From Bradyrhizobium frederickii (lineage in GTDB: Bacteria; Pseudomonadota; Alphaproteobacteria; Rhizobiales; Xanthobacteraceae), in NCBI RefSeq assembly GCF_004570865.1, contig NZ_SPQS01000001.1:1-64000 (forward strand): DNA of 64,000 nt. The letters are read 5' to 3'. Below the pieces are notes generated by a model. The model was given only the letters and a program-made list of their open reading frames with translations. It made no database searches and was not told where the DNA came from. The position numbers were made by a program, and so were the translations under genes. Positions 29,817 through 37,529 of the stretch are shown piece after piece. Each line of letters opens with the position of its first letter. Position 1 is the stretch's first letter.

Positions 29817-30233
29817 CGACCGCTTGCGACGGCTTCCGCGAGAAGGAGAGTTGCTCGATCTTCCTGGGATGCGAATTGAGTTGGTCAGTGTTGACCAAGG
29901 AGCGATCCGAAAGTTGCGGCTTATTCCTCGACGGAGACCTCTATTTCAGTGACCTGCCCGACGCTTACAAGGATGCTCTATTACGATCCGAGTTCTGACA
30001 TGCGACGGTATGCGTCGTGCTTGCCTCCCAAGGAAAATCGGAATACCGTCACGCTTGGTAGTTGTGTGACGGTATTTTTGGACTTTAGGCGTCAGAGAAT
30101 CGAGAAGAAGATCAGTCGTAGACGATCCAAAGGGACCTGACGGCATTTCTTTCGGAGAGCTGCGGATGCTGACCGATGCGACGCTCAATGGCATCGACTA
30201 CCAACACGCGCGCGGTTGCACGGGCAGGTGCTG
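29817..30233. other. Intergenic region of the island edge with one strong hairpin
   Basis: About 417 bases. It holds the hairpin at 30042-30079 and scattered short frames without family resemblance. The stretch at about 30125-30230 can be read as protein-like (DGISFGELRMLTDATLNGID) without a start codon and may be the tail of a lost gene. Base composition is less GC-rich than the left part of the window. Confidence 0.45.
30042..30079 (+). terminator. Terminator-like hairpin without an adjacent gene
   Basis: The arms AATACCGTCAC and GTGACGGTATT form an 11-bp stem with a 13-base loop, directly followed by TTT. A third partial copy, GACGGTATGCGTCG, lies just upstream at 30004-30017. No plus-strand gene ends here, so it may be the leftover of a deleted gene or part of a small element. 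Confidence 0.6.
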
Positions 30234-30386
30234 ATGCAGAGCTTTCTGTTTGAGTTCTACGAATTCATGCGTAGCCGCAAGAAGTATTGGCTGGTACCCA
30301 TCGTGCTGGCCATGCTGTTCTTCGGCAGTCTCATGATACTGACTCAGGGCAGCACAGTAGCGCCCTTTATCTATGCGCTGTTTTGA
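30234..30386 (+). CDS. DUF5989-family small membrane protein
   Basis: A 50-residue protein too short for most gene finders. The layout matches DUF5989: an N-terminal amphipathic part (FEFYEFMRSRKKYW), one membrane helix (PIVLAMLFFGSLMILTQG), and the conserved end TVAPFIYALF. In other genomes this family lies with SxtJ-like proteins and carbamoyltransferases of polysaccharide or natural-product loci. Here those two partners are about 7 kb away, and the neighbour is an SGNH gene 17 bases downstream. A frameshifted second copy lies at 56372-56523. The role is unknown. Confidence 0.8.
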   Translation: MQSFLFEFYEFMRSRKKYWLVPIVLAMLFFGSLMILTQGSTVAPFIYALF

Positions 30387-30403
30387 TTGTCGTCCCATTC
30401 GCG

Positions 30404-31414
30404 ATGTCACGGGAGCGTCTCTTCACTGGTCTAGTCGTTGCGGCCACGATACTGCTTGTCGCGCTTGCACTTGAAGCGTTCGTGCGGCTGGCGGTCGACG
30501 ACGGCATGCAGTTCGATTTGGAAATGTGGAAGTATGCGCGCGAGGTCAAGCGCGTGTCGGCGGACCCGCGGATCGGGCACGAGCATCGCCCCAGCGCAAC
30601 TGCCCATTTGATGGGTGTCGATGTTGCCATTAATAGCCACAAGTTCCGTGATCGCGAAATTGGCTTCGAACGTACACCCGACAGCTTGCGAATCATGATG
30701 CTTGGTGACTCGCTCACCTTCGGCTGGGGGGTACCGAACGACAAGACGTTCGTGAAGCGCCTGGAAGCGATGATCCACGCGACCGGCGTTCAGGCGGAGG
30801 TCATCAACGCGGGCGTCGGAAACTACAACACCAGCATGGAAGTTGCCGCCTATCTTTCCGAAGGCCATCGCTTCCGGCCGGATATCTTGGTGCTGAACTA
30901 CTTCATCAACGACGCGGAGCGGACGCCGCGGTACGACTCTCATCGGCTCGAACGCACTTCTGCGGCTTACATCTATTTCGCGTCGCGGATCGATGTTGCC
31001 GCGCGGATGCTCGGGCTGGGCAGCCGTCGGCCATGGTATGACTACTTAAGGGACCTCTATGACTCATCATCGCCGACCAGCGGCTGGGCCGAAGTTGAAG
31101 CGGCCGTCGCCCGCCTGGCGGAATTCTGCCGGGCGCGAGGGACGATGGTCCTCGTGACAAATCTGCCCGAGCTCAGGCAGTTGAAGCCATACCCGTTCGA
31201 GCGGGAAAGGACGATGGTGCAGGCCCTGGCCAACCGCTTGGACCTTCCGTATCTCGATCTCCTACCCGCGGTCGACGATCTCGAACCGGGCCGGCTCTGG
31301 GTGACGCCGACCGATCCGCACCCGAACATCCTCGCCGATGAGCGGTTCGCCGCGGCTATCTTCGATTTCCTCCGTGCCCGCAATCTGCTTCGGACGACCA
31401 ACCACGGAAATTGA
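30404..31414 (+). CDS. SGNH/GDSL-type hydrolase, membrane-anchored
   Basis: A 336-residue protein with an N-terminal membrane helix (LFTGLVVAATILLVALALEAFV) that would hold the enzyme on the periplasmic side. SGNH blocks are visible: MLGDSLTFGWG (nucleophile Ser), the NAGVGNYNTS oxyanion region, NYFINDAE, and DPHPN with the catalytic Asp and His. Such enzymes add or remove acyl or acetyl groups on polysaccharides. It follows the DUF5989 gene, probably in one transcript. An in-frame TTG at 30383 overlapping the DUF5989 stop is an alternative start. Confidence 0.85.
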   Translation: MSRERLFTGLVVAATILLVALALEAFVRLAVDDGMQFDLEMWKYAREVKRVSADPRIGHEHRPSATAHLMGVDVAINSHKFRDREIGFERTPDSLRIMMLGDSLTFGWGVPNDKTFVKRLEAMIHATGVQAEVINAGVGNYNTSMEVAAYLSEGHRFRPDILVLNYFINDAERTPRYDSHRLERTSAAYIYFASRIDVAARMLGLGSRRPWYDYLRDLYDSSSPTSGWAEVEAAVARLAEFCRARGTMVLVTNLPELRQLKPYPFERERTMVQALANRLDLPYLDLLPAVDDLEPGRLWVTPTDPHPNILADERFAAAIFDFLRARNLLRTTNHGN

Positions 31415-31441
31415 CGGGTTCGAGGTCCGACACCCTGGCCT

Positions 31442-33967
31442 TCACTGCAGCGGCTCTGTTAACTCGACGGGAATTCGCCCGAGCCGCTTCTGGAACTCGT
31501 CAGAAGCCGCGGCCGCTTGTTCAGCGCTGCAATTGCGCATGATCCGCTCGGGGCTCCACCCGGCGTGACGAATGAGGTCGGGTATGATGGCATCGGTGCG
31601 ACCAAGGAACTCAAAGGGGGTTCGATATTCGAGGTAGGCATTGTCGTCGGTATTGACCTCATCATTCGCGCTACGCGCCAGGTAGCTGCGGATATGGTCA
31701 CTGTCCATGAGCAAATGGCCAAGGAACTGGGCCGGCGAGTTAATTTGTATTGAACTGAAATCCTCTCTGACCAACGGATTTGCGAATTCGGCCGCAAGGT
31801 TTCGACAGTCGACTGACATCGGCTCGATCGTCGCGACGAACAGGCCGTGGCCACGCACGTACCAGAATGATGCGTTCGGGAACGCCTGTGCGAAGGTTCG
31901 GAATGCCGCGTCGAAAGATCGCGGCGAGATACTGTACATGGGCATCCACTGCGTCACGATCCCGCCCGGGCGAAGCCTGGCCTTGATGACTTCGTAATAT
32001 TCTCGCGTATATAGAAAGCCAACGCCGGTGATCCGTGGATGAATCGGATCAGCTGTGATCAGGTCGAATTGCTCGTCGGACATCGCCATGAAGTTGCGAC
32101 CGTCGTCAATACGCAGATGAATCTTCGGATTGCGCATGACGTCGTCGGTGATCTCTTTCAAGTGTTGATGTGCTTCCACCATATCGGATGTGAGCTCGAT
32201 TAATCGAACGCGCCTTACCGTCGGGTAGCGCGTCGTGGACCGAAGCGTGATGCCGAGACCGAGTCCGACAACGCCTATCTGCTCGGGATTGGGATGGAGA
32301 AGGAGCGGCAGGTGGGCTTTCAGCACGAAGTGGCGACGCTGGATGAGCGAAGTGTCCGCCTCGACGTTGCCATTGACCATCATGATGATGGTGCCGCTGT
32401 CGTTGCGGACCACGGAGACCGTATGAGCAACGCCCTCCCTGTGATGGAGGACTTGTGGCTGCGTGGATCGCTGCAGGCCGTAATTCGCGACCGTCTGCGA
32501 GGGCAGCGCGACAGAGATGGCGCTGAAAACCGCCATTGCCCCGAGCCCAGCGATCACGAACGGGAGTCTAAGGGTGGTCGGCATCGCTCCCGATCTTAGA
32601 GCATGCGACAGCAATAGTCCGGCAAAGGCGAATAGTCCGCCGATGATCAGCAAACTGAGGCGGGCTCCAAGGAATGGGAGAAAGACGAAGCCTGCCAACA
32701 ACGAGCCAATGATCCCTCCGGTCGTGCTGACGGCATACACTCTGCCCGTGTCAGAGCCACGTCGTTCTAAATCGGAGGTCACGGCTTTCACCGCGAATGG
32801 AAAAGTTGCGCCCAACATGATCGTTGGCCCAAGGATGACCAAGCTCGCGACGATGAATTGCGCCACGACACTCGCCGTACCGAATGCGTCCTTCAAAATG
32901 GCGGTCAAGCTCCATACCAGCATCCCAAATAGATGCGGTACCAGATAGGTGCACACCGCGAGAAAGGTGCTTGCGACTGCCAAACCGATCAACAGCCCAC
33001 TGAGTGTCTTTGCCGGCAATGGCGATCGGTCGGCGCAACGCGACGCCTTGAAGCTCCCGTAGTAGATGCCAAACAGGAAACAGGCGAGCATGATGGCAAA
33101 GGCGTATACCGTCGCGGAGAACGACTGGACCAGGACTCTCATCCACACAACTTCAAGCGCCAATGCCGCCAGCCCGGACAAGGCCATCGCAGCCAAAACA
33201 GCACGCCGTTCAAGCTTGGAAATCTTGTGAACGGCCGGTCCGGGGGATGCCGCGATCGCATTTCCGGAAAGTCCCGATGCAGATGTCCGTTTCACGCCCA
33301 TGAACAACGCTACGACACCGATCGCGAAATTGAGCGACGCAGCGAGAGCCACGGTTCGGGAAACACCGAACATTGGCAAGAGGACGAAGCCGCCGACGAG
33401 CGTTCCGCAAAACGCCCCCAACGTGTTCATCGCGTAGAATGTACCGGCGCGCTGACCCAACTGGTCGGCTTGACGAACAAAGTACCGAACGAGCAAGGGC
33501 AGCGTCGCTCCCATCAGAGTCGTGGGAACGATGAGCGACGATGTCGCGACTACCATCCGGAATCCATTGTAGACCCAGGGAGCGCTCTCGAAATGCTGGT
33601 TGTAGATGAGCCGATAGGAGTCGTGAAACCAGTCGAGCATCGACGCGACTGCCAATGCTGCGAGTCCGATCGCGATTTCGAACAGTCCATAAATGGCGAT
33701 CGGACGTGTCCACGTGTCCACGAAGTGGCTCGCCAGCCAGCTCCCCAGAGCCAAGCCGCCCATGAATACGGCCAACGTAATGGTGGCGGAATACACGTCG
33801 CTGCCGAAGAACAGAGACAAGGATCGTACCCACGCCACTTGGTAGATCAAGGAAGTGGTGCCGGAAAAAAAGAACAACAAGCAAAATAGAGACACGAGCC
33901 CGGTGGAAGTACGCCACCGGGCCCTTCTGAATGCCTCGCTCACAGCTGTCACCAAGACCATTTGCAT
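31442..33967 (-). CDS. Fused MFS-type transporter / spermidine-synthase-like protein
   Basis: An 841-residue protein. Residues about 20-490 form two blocks of membrane helices (VSLFCLLFFFSGTTSLIYQ; LAALALEVVWMRVLVQSFS), each with the PTTLMGATLP-like motif seen twice (also PTIMLGATFP). The C-terminal ~300 residues resemble an aminopropyltransferase: GVVGLGLGITL nucleotide motif, LRIDDGRNF, FDLITADPIHP and GGIVTQWMP. These fusions are widespread, but their substrate is not settled. It is convergent with the SGNH gene upstream and not clearly part of the polysaccharide operon. Confidence 0.9.
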   Translation of the reverse strand: MQMVLVTAVSEAFRRARWRTSTGLVSLFCLLFFFSGTTSLIYQVAWVRSLSLFFGSDVYSATITLAVFMGGLALGSWLASHFVDTWTRPIAIYGLFEIAIGLAALAVASMLDWFHDSYRLIYNQHFESAPWVYNGFRMVVATSSLIVPTTLMGATLPLLVRYFVRQADQLGQRAGTFYAMNTLGAFCGTLVGGFVLLPMFGVSRTVALAASLNFAIGVVALFMGVKRTSASGLSGNAIAASPGPAVHKISKLERRAVLAAMALSGLAALALEVVWMRVLVQSFSATVYAFAIMLACFLFGIYYGSFKASRCADRSPLPAKTLSGLLIGLAVASTFLAVCTYLVPHLFGMLVWSLTAILKDAFGTASVVAQFIVASLVILGPTIMLGATFPFAVKAVTSDLERRGSDTGRVYAVSTTGGIIGSLLAGFVFLPFLGARLSLLIIGGLFAFAGLLLSHALRSGAMPTTLRLPFVIAGLGAMAVFSAISVALPSQTVANYGLQRSTQPQVLHHREGVAHTVSVVRNDSGTIIMMVNGNVEADTSLIQRRHFVLKAHLPLLLHPNPEQIGVVGLGLGITLRSTTRYPTVRRVRLIELTSDMVEAHQHLKEITDDVMRNPKIHLRIDDGRNFMAMSDEQFDLITADPIHPRITGVGFLYTREYYEVIKARLRPGGIVTQWMPMYSISPRSFDAAFRTFAQAFPNASFWYVRGHGLFVATIEPMSVDCRNLAAEFANPLVREDFSSIQINSPAQFLGHLLMDSDHIRSYLARSANDEVNTDDNAYLEYRTPFEFLGRTDAIIPDLIRHAGWSPERIMRNCSAEQAAAASDEFQKRLGRIPVELTEPLQ

Positions 33968-34244
33968 GAGGACTCGAACACTACTATTAGGTGCATCGGG
34001 TTGAAAGCGTCAAGTTCGGAGCCCAATGGGGCGATGGTGCGACCGCAATGCGAGGGTCCGCCGCTAGCAAATTTCGGCTGGCTCCTTTCTGTCGATGTTG
34101 GAATTTGGGGGCTGTTCGAAATGTGTCAGCTCCTCATTTGTCCATGATCGAGATGGACAGAACAAGCTTACTGGCTGTGTTCGTTTCGCGTCGCAAGTGC
34201 GCGGCAGCGATCATGCTTGGACTCGTCGCGGGCTTCGCCTCGTC

Positions 34245-34418
34245 AATACCAGCCTCAACGTTCGCGGCGAGCCGATCGTGTGCACGTCTGTGGATGCATT
34301 TCGCTGCTTCATGGGATCGGAAATCGATCTTATGGTGATCGGCAACTGCATGCTCGAGAAAACCGAACAGAATCCAGCTCTGAAGCTCGACGATAAGAAC
34401 CGATTTGAAGCGGATTAG
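34245..34418 (+). pseudogene. Carbamoyltransferase C-terminal fragment
   Basis: About 57 codons match the last part of the intact carbamoyltransferase at 37530-39359: NTSLNVRGEPIVCTSVDAF, RCFMGSEIDLMVIGNCML and KLDDKN..., against NTSFNVRGEPIVCTPEDAF, RCFMGNELDMLVIGNCIL. It has no start or upstream homology. The frame from about 34153 in another phase begins like a signal peptide (SRRKCAAAIMLGLVAGF) and overlaps the junction, so two gene remnants may be fused here. It points in the opposite direction to the intact gene. Confidence 0.8.
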
Positions 34419-34565
34419 TCCAAGATCGCTGGCTGAGCGATTTGCCCGATGCCACTTGTGCGCTGAGCACCGGCAGTGATCTTGCCGGCAGTGCGCCCTG
34501 GTTGACATGCCGGGATTTGCGATCCTTACTCCGCTTTTATCCTTGAATTGCAAAAGGCAGCGGGG

Positions 34566-36362
34566 ATGCGATATTTGACGATGCTAGGGATGTTCCTGCG
34601 GGCGGTATCGCTGATCGTGGGAAACGCCTTCATCCTGATCGTTCTGGGCCTGGTGATCGGCGAATGGTGGGCTAGGTCCATTGCGCCTCCCAAGCCGGAG
34701 ACGAAGGCCATTACCGTTCTAAATCAGCACGCCGCCTATCAGCCCTGGTCCGGGTATCGGAACACGCCAGGGTTCCGCTATGAGCTCGGGAATTGGGTGC
34801 CGGTCGTCGTCAATAGCTGGGGCTGGCGCGGAGCGGAGCCGACGATCGCGCGCAGCAAGTCCGTCAGGCGTGCGATGCTGCTCGGCGACAGTGTGGCATT
34901 TTCCTGTTGGGGCTGTCGCGAGGAGGCTTCCCTCGGAGGAATCCTCAAGCGGGCGCTCGAGCTTCGGACCGGCGAGGAGTGGGAGGTGATCAACGCCTCC
35001 GTACCAGCCGGGTTCTCGAGTATTTCTTTGGGCACTTTGGCGCACGATGGCATGCAATTCCTGCCTGACGTGGTCACGACTCTCAACGGGATCAACGACG
35101 TCCTCGTGCTCGATGAACGCACGATGCTCAGGATGGGTGTGGGGCTGTTCAAGCATTCGATTTATCACACCACCCAGCTTGACATGGACAGGATCTTCGA
35201 CGCGCGGACTGGAGTAGTGCAACGGCCCGGACTTCTGGATCAGGTCGCCAGCAAGTCTGCGCTCTTTGAGGTCGTATCGAAATCGCCGTTGATCGCGGGG
35301 ATGCGTGCTCATGCCTCCGCCAAAGGGCCGCCCGTCGCACCGCCGCCGACCAGCTCGGGCTATTCCACTTCTGATCCAGAGCGTCTGGACACCTACGTCA
35401 ACAACCAGCTGGCCATGTCTTATCTCGCCGAGGGATCGGGCGCGAAGTTCGTTGGATTCCTATCACCATACCTGTCGCTTAGACACAAGGTCCTAGGCGA
35501 TGGCGACAGGGCCGCAATCAAGGCGCAGGACCACGCGTTGCTGACCTGGTTAGACGACGTGCATCCCATTCTGCGTACCAAGTTGCAAAAGGCCGCCGCC
35601 GACCACGCTTCTTTCAACTATGTCGACCTGAGCCTGATGTTCACCGATGAGCAGGTTTTCGCCGATCTCGCTCACGTGAAATACGAGTCGCTGGAGAAGA
35701 GCCTCGGGTACGACATGGTGGCGGCCCGAATGGCCGAGGAAATCGTGCGAGCTCTATACGCCGGAAAGAGCCTGCCGAACTGGCGCGAAACCCATGTCAA
35801 GGGAGCCCCCCACGACTGGAACGAGCAGACCTATCTGGCGGCCAATCCAGATGTATCCGCATTGATCGCCGAGGGAAAATTTCCAAATGGTTTTGAGCAC
35901 TATCGGTCGGTCGGGTTCTTGGAATTTCGCCACAGCGGTTTTCCCCGCTGGGATGAGGAGGCGTATCTGGCGGCGAACCCGGATCTCGTTTCCCTGATTC
36001 GGGAAGGGGTCTTCGCCAGCGGATACGAGCACTATGTCAAACACGGGAAGGCGGAAGGGCGCCGCTCGGGTCTGCCGATGCGCTGGATCGAGGAAACTTA
36101 TCTGGCAGCGAATCCCGACGTCGCCGCGGCCGTGGCTGCCGGAGAATTCAAGAATGGCGAAGACCACTTCATGAAGATCGGCGCGGTTGAAAATCGGAGG
36201 GGCGGCTTTTCTGGCTGGGACGAGGAGGGCTACCTCGTCCCGTACGGAGATGTTCGAAATGCGGTAATCGGCAAGATGTTTCGTTCGGGATGTGAACACT
36301 ATCTGCGAGCTGGCGCCATGGAGAAGAGGCAAATTGCGTTGGGCCTCACCTCGTTTTATTGA
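34566..36362 (+). CDS. SGNH-type hydrolase with four C-terminal YLxxNPDV repeats
   Basis: A 598-residue protein. An N-terminal membrane helix (FLRAVSLIVGNAFILIVLGLVIG) precedes an SGNH-like domain: MLLGDSVAFS, NASVPAGFSSIS, LNGINDVLVLDE (GxND) and ADLAHVKYES (DxxH). From about residue 416 four repeats of 43-45 residues follow, starting near 416, 460, 505 and 549, each W-x-E-x-x-YL-x-x-NPD-V-like, then G-[FY]-EH-Y and an EFRHSG or EGRRSG end; the last copy is degenerate (YLVPYGDV). ATG 34566 is preferred to TTG 34548. A shattered paralogue lies at 55878-56182. Confidence 0.82.
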   Translation: MRYLTMLGMFLRAVSLIVGNAFILIVLGLVIGEWWARSIAPPKPETKAITVLNQHAAYQPWSGYRNTPGFRYELGNWVPVVVNSWGWRGAEPTIARSKSVRRAMLLGDSVAFSCWGCREEASLGGILKRALELRTGEEWEVINASVPAGFSSISLGTLAHDGMQFLPDVVTTLNGINDVLVLDERTMLRMGVGLFKHSIYHTTQLDMDRIFDARTGVVQRPGLLDQVASKSALFEVVSKSPLIAGMRAHASAKGPPVAPPPTSSGYSTSDPERLDTYVNNQLAMSYLAEGSGAKFVGFLSPYLSLRHKVLGDGDRAAIKAQDHALLTWLDDVHPILRTKLQKAAADHASFNYVDLSLMFTDEQVFADLAHVKYESLEKSLGYDMVAARMAEEIVRALYAGKSLPNWRETHVKGAPHDWNEQTYLAANPDVSALIAEGKFPNGFEHYRSVGFLEFRHSGFPRWDEEAYLAANPDLVSLIREGVFASGYEHYVKHGKAEGRRSGLPMRWIEETYLAANPDVAAAVAAGEFKNGEDHFMKIGAVENRRGGFSGWDEEGYLVPYGDVRNAVIGKMFRSGCEHYLRAGAMEKRQIALGLTSFY

Positions 36363-36381
36363 TAGGCGAGGTCGGTACACC

Positions 36382-36597
36382 ACCTTGCCCGGCGCCTCCT
36401 ACCGGAACCAGTGGTGGGTGACGCACAATGCCCACGGCTCCTACATGGCGCGGGGCGTTGATGGCCAGGGCATCTATATTGATCCCAAGGCCGATATGGT
36501 GATCGCACGCTACGCCTCGCATCCGGTCGCCGGCAACGACCCTGTGACGCTGCTGGCTTACATGACGCTGGCGAAGGATTTGATGGCGGGCGGCTGA
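36382..36597 (+). pseudogene. C-terminal fragment of a NylB-type serine hydrolase (beta-lactamase family)
   Basis: About 71 codons: ASYRNQWWVTHNAHGSYMAR, GVDGQGIYIDPKADMVIARY and ASHPVAGND match the end of 6-aminohexanoate-dimer-hydrolase-like class C beta-lactamase-fold enzymes. The N-terminal two thirds, including the catalytic Ser and Tyr, are missing. The open frame runs back into the preceding SGNH gene only by chance. It probably marks a recombination joint directly after the repeat protein. Confidence 0.72.
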
Positions 36598-36725
36598 CGC
36601 CGTCGCGTGGAAGCCCGCATAGATGCTTCAGGCCGCGTCTCATCAACTCACGCTGCAGCGGCAGCCCGTTTGAGGGCGGCGACCAGCTCTTTCCCAAGCG
36701 GTGATGCACGCGGCATTATTGGCGA

Positions 36726-37407
36726 CTAGGCAAAACCCCATATGGCGGCGTAGCCGGGCGAGACCCACAGTGCTTTCGAGGGTATATATTCGGCCGGACC
36801 ATCGGCGTTCGAACGACGCAAAGATTTGTCGGCCCCGGTTTCAGTGTGCGCGCTGAAACCGTCAGGCCGACAGAAGCTTTCCGATATGTCTCGGCGTGGC
36901 GGAGCCCCGAACAGCCGGGCATATTCCCGGCTCAACTGTGAGGGGCTGGCATAGCCCACCTCAAAGGCGACCGTTTCGGCCGACATTTCGCGCGACAGCA
37001 TCAGCCGGCGCGCCTCCATCAGGCGGATCTGCTTTTGAAACTGCACCGGTGTCATCGCGGTCATTGCCTTGAACTGACGATGGAAGGCTGTCGGGCTCAG
37101 GCCGGCGAGCGCGGCAAGATCATGGACGCGCACCTGCTTGTCGAAATTGCCCCGCAATGCGTGGATCGCTTCGACCAGACGCCAGTTTCGCTCCGCACCG
37201 ACGACCATGCGGGCAAGACAGCGCCATGTGGCCGGCCGGCAGGCGGTAGCAGAGTTCGCGCTTGACGCCTGGATAGAGCAGCGGGATTGCCTGCGGCTCG
37301 TCAAGCAGGCTGACGGCGCGCGTGGCGCAGCCGAGGATCGCCTCGTTGAGATCCATAACGAAGGCGGCGGCATACTCGTCGGAGGCCGGAGCGGGCGGCG
37401 CCTCCAT
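36726..37407 (-). pseudogene. AraC-family transcriptional regulator, frameshifted
   Basis: The N-terminal frame (37407 to about 37230) encodes an AraC_N-type ligand domain start (EAILGCATRAVSLLDEPQAI, PLLYPGVKRELCYRL). The second frame carries the rest and the double helix-turn-helix: VHDLAALAGLSPTAFHRQFK, TPVQFQKQIRLMEARRLM and VGYASPSQLSREYARLFG. The frames meet at about 37225-37240 where sequence also seems lost. Regulation by such a protein is therefore unlikely now. It sits beside the hydrolase fragment, a decayed stretch between two polysaccharide genes. Confidence 0.8.
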
Positions 37408-37529
37408 GCTTTCATAGACCGCGGATCACTTGCTTCTTGATCCAAGAAGTTAGTCTGCCGGAGGGGGACGGCTCGGATAAGTGTCCCTCTCGAACTCGGC
37501 AATTCGAGCCAAGACGCTATGCCGGCAAT

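Noticed and set aside
29949..30140. 63-codon plus-strand frame beside the integrase
   Set aside because: No ribosome binding site, no family resemblance, and it contains the terminator-like hairpin.
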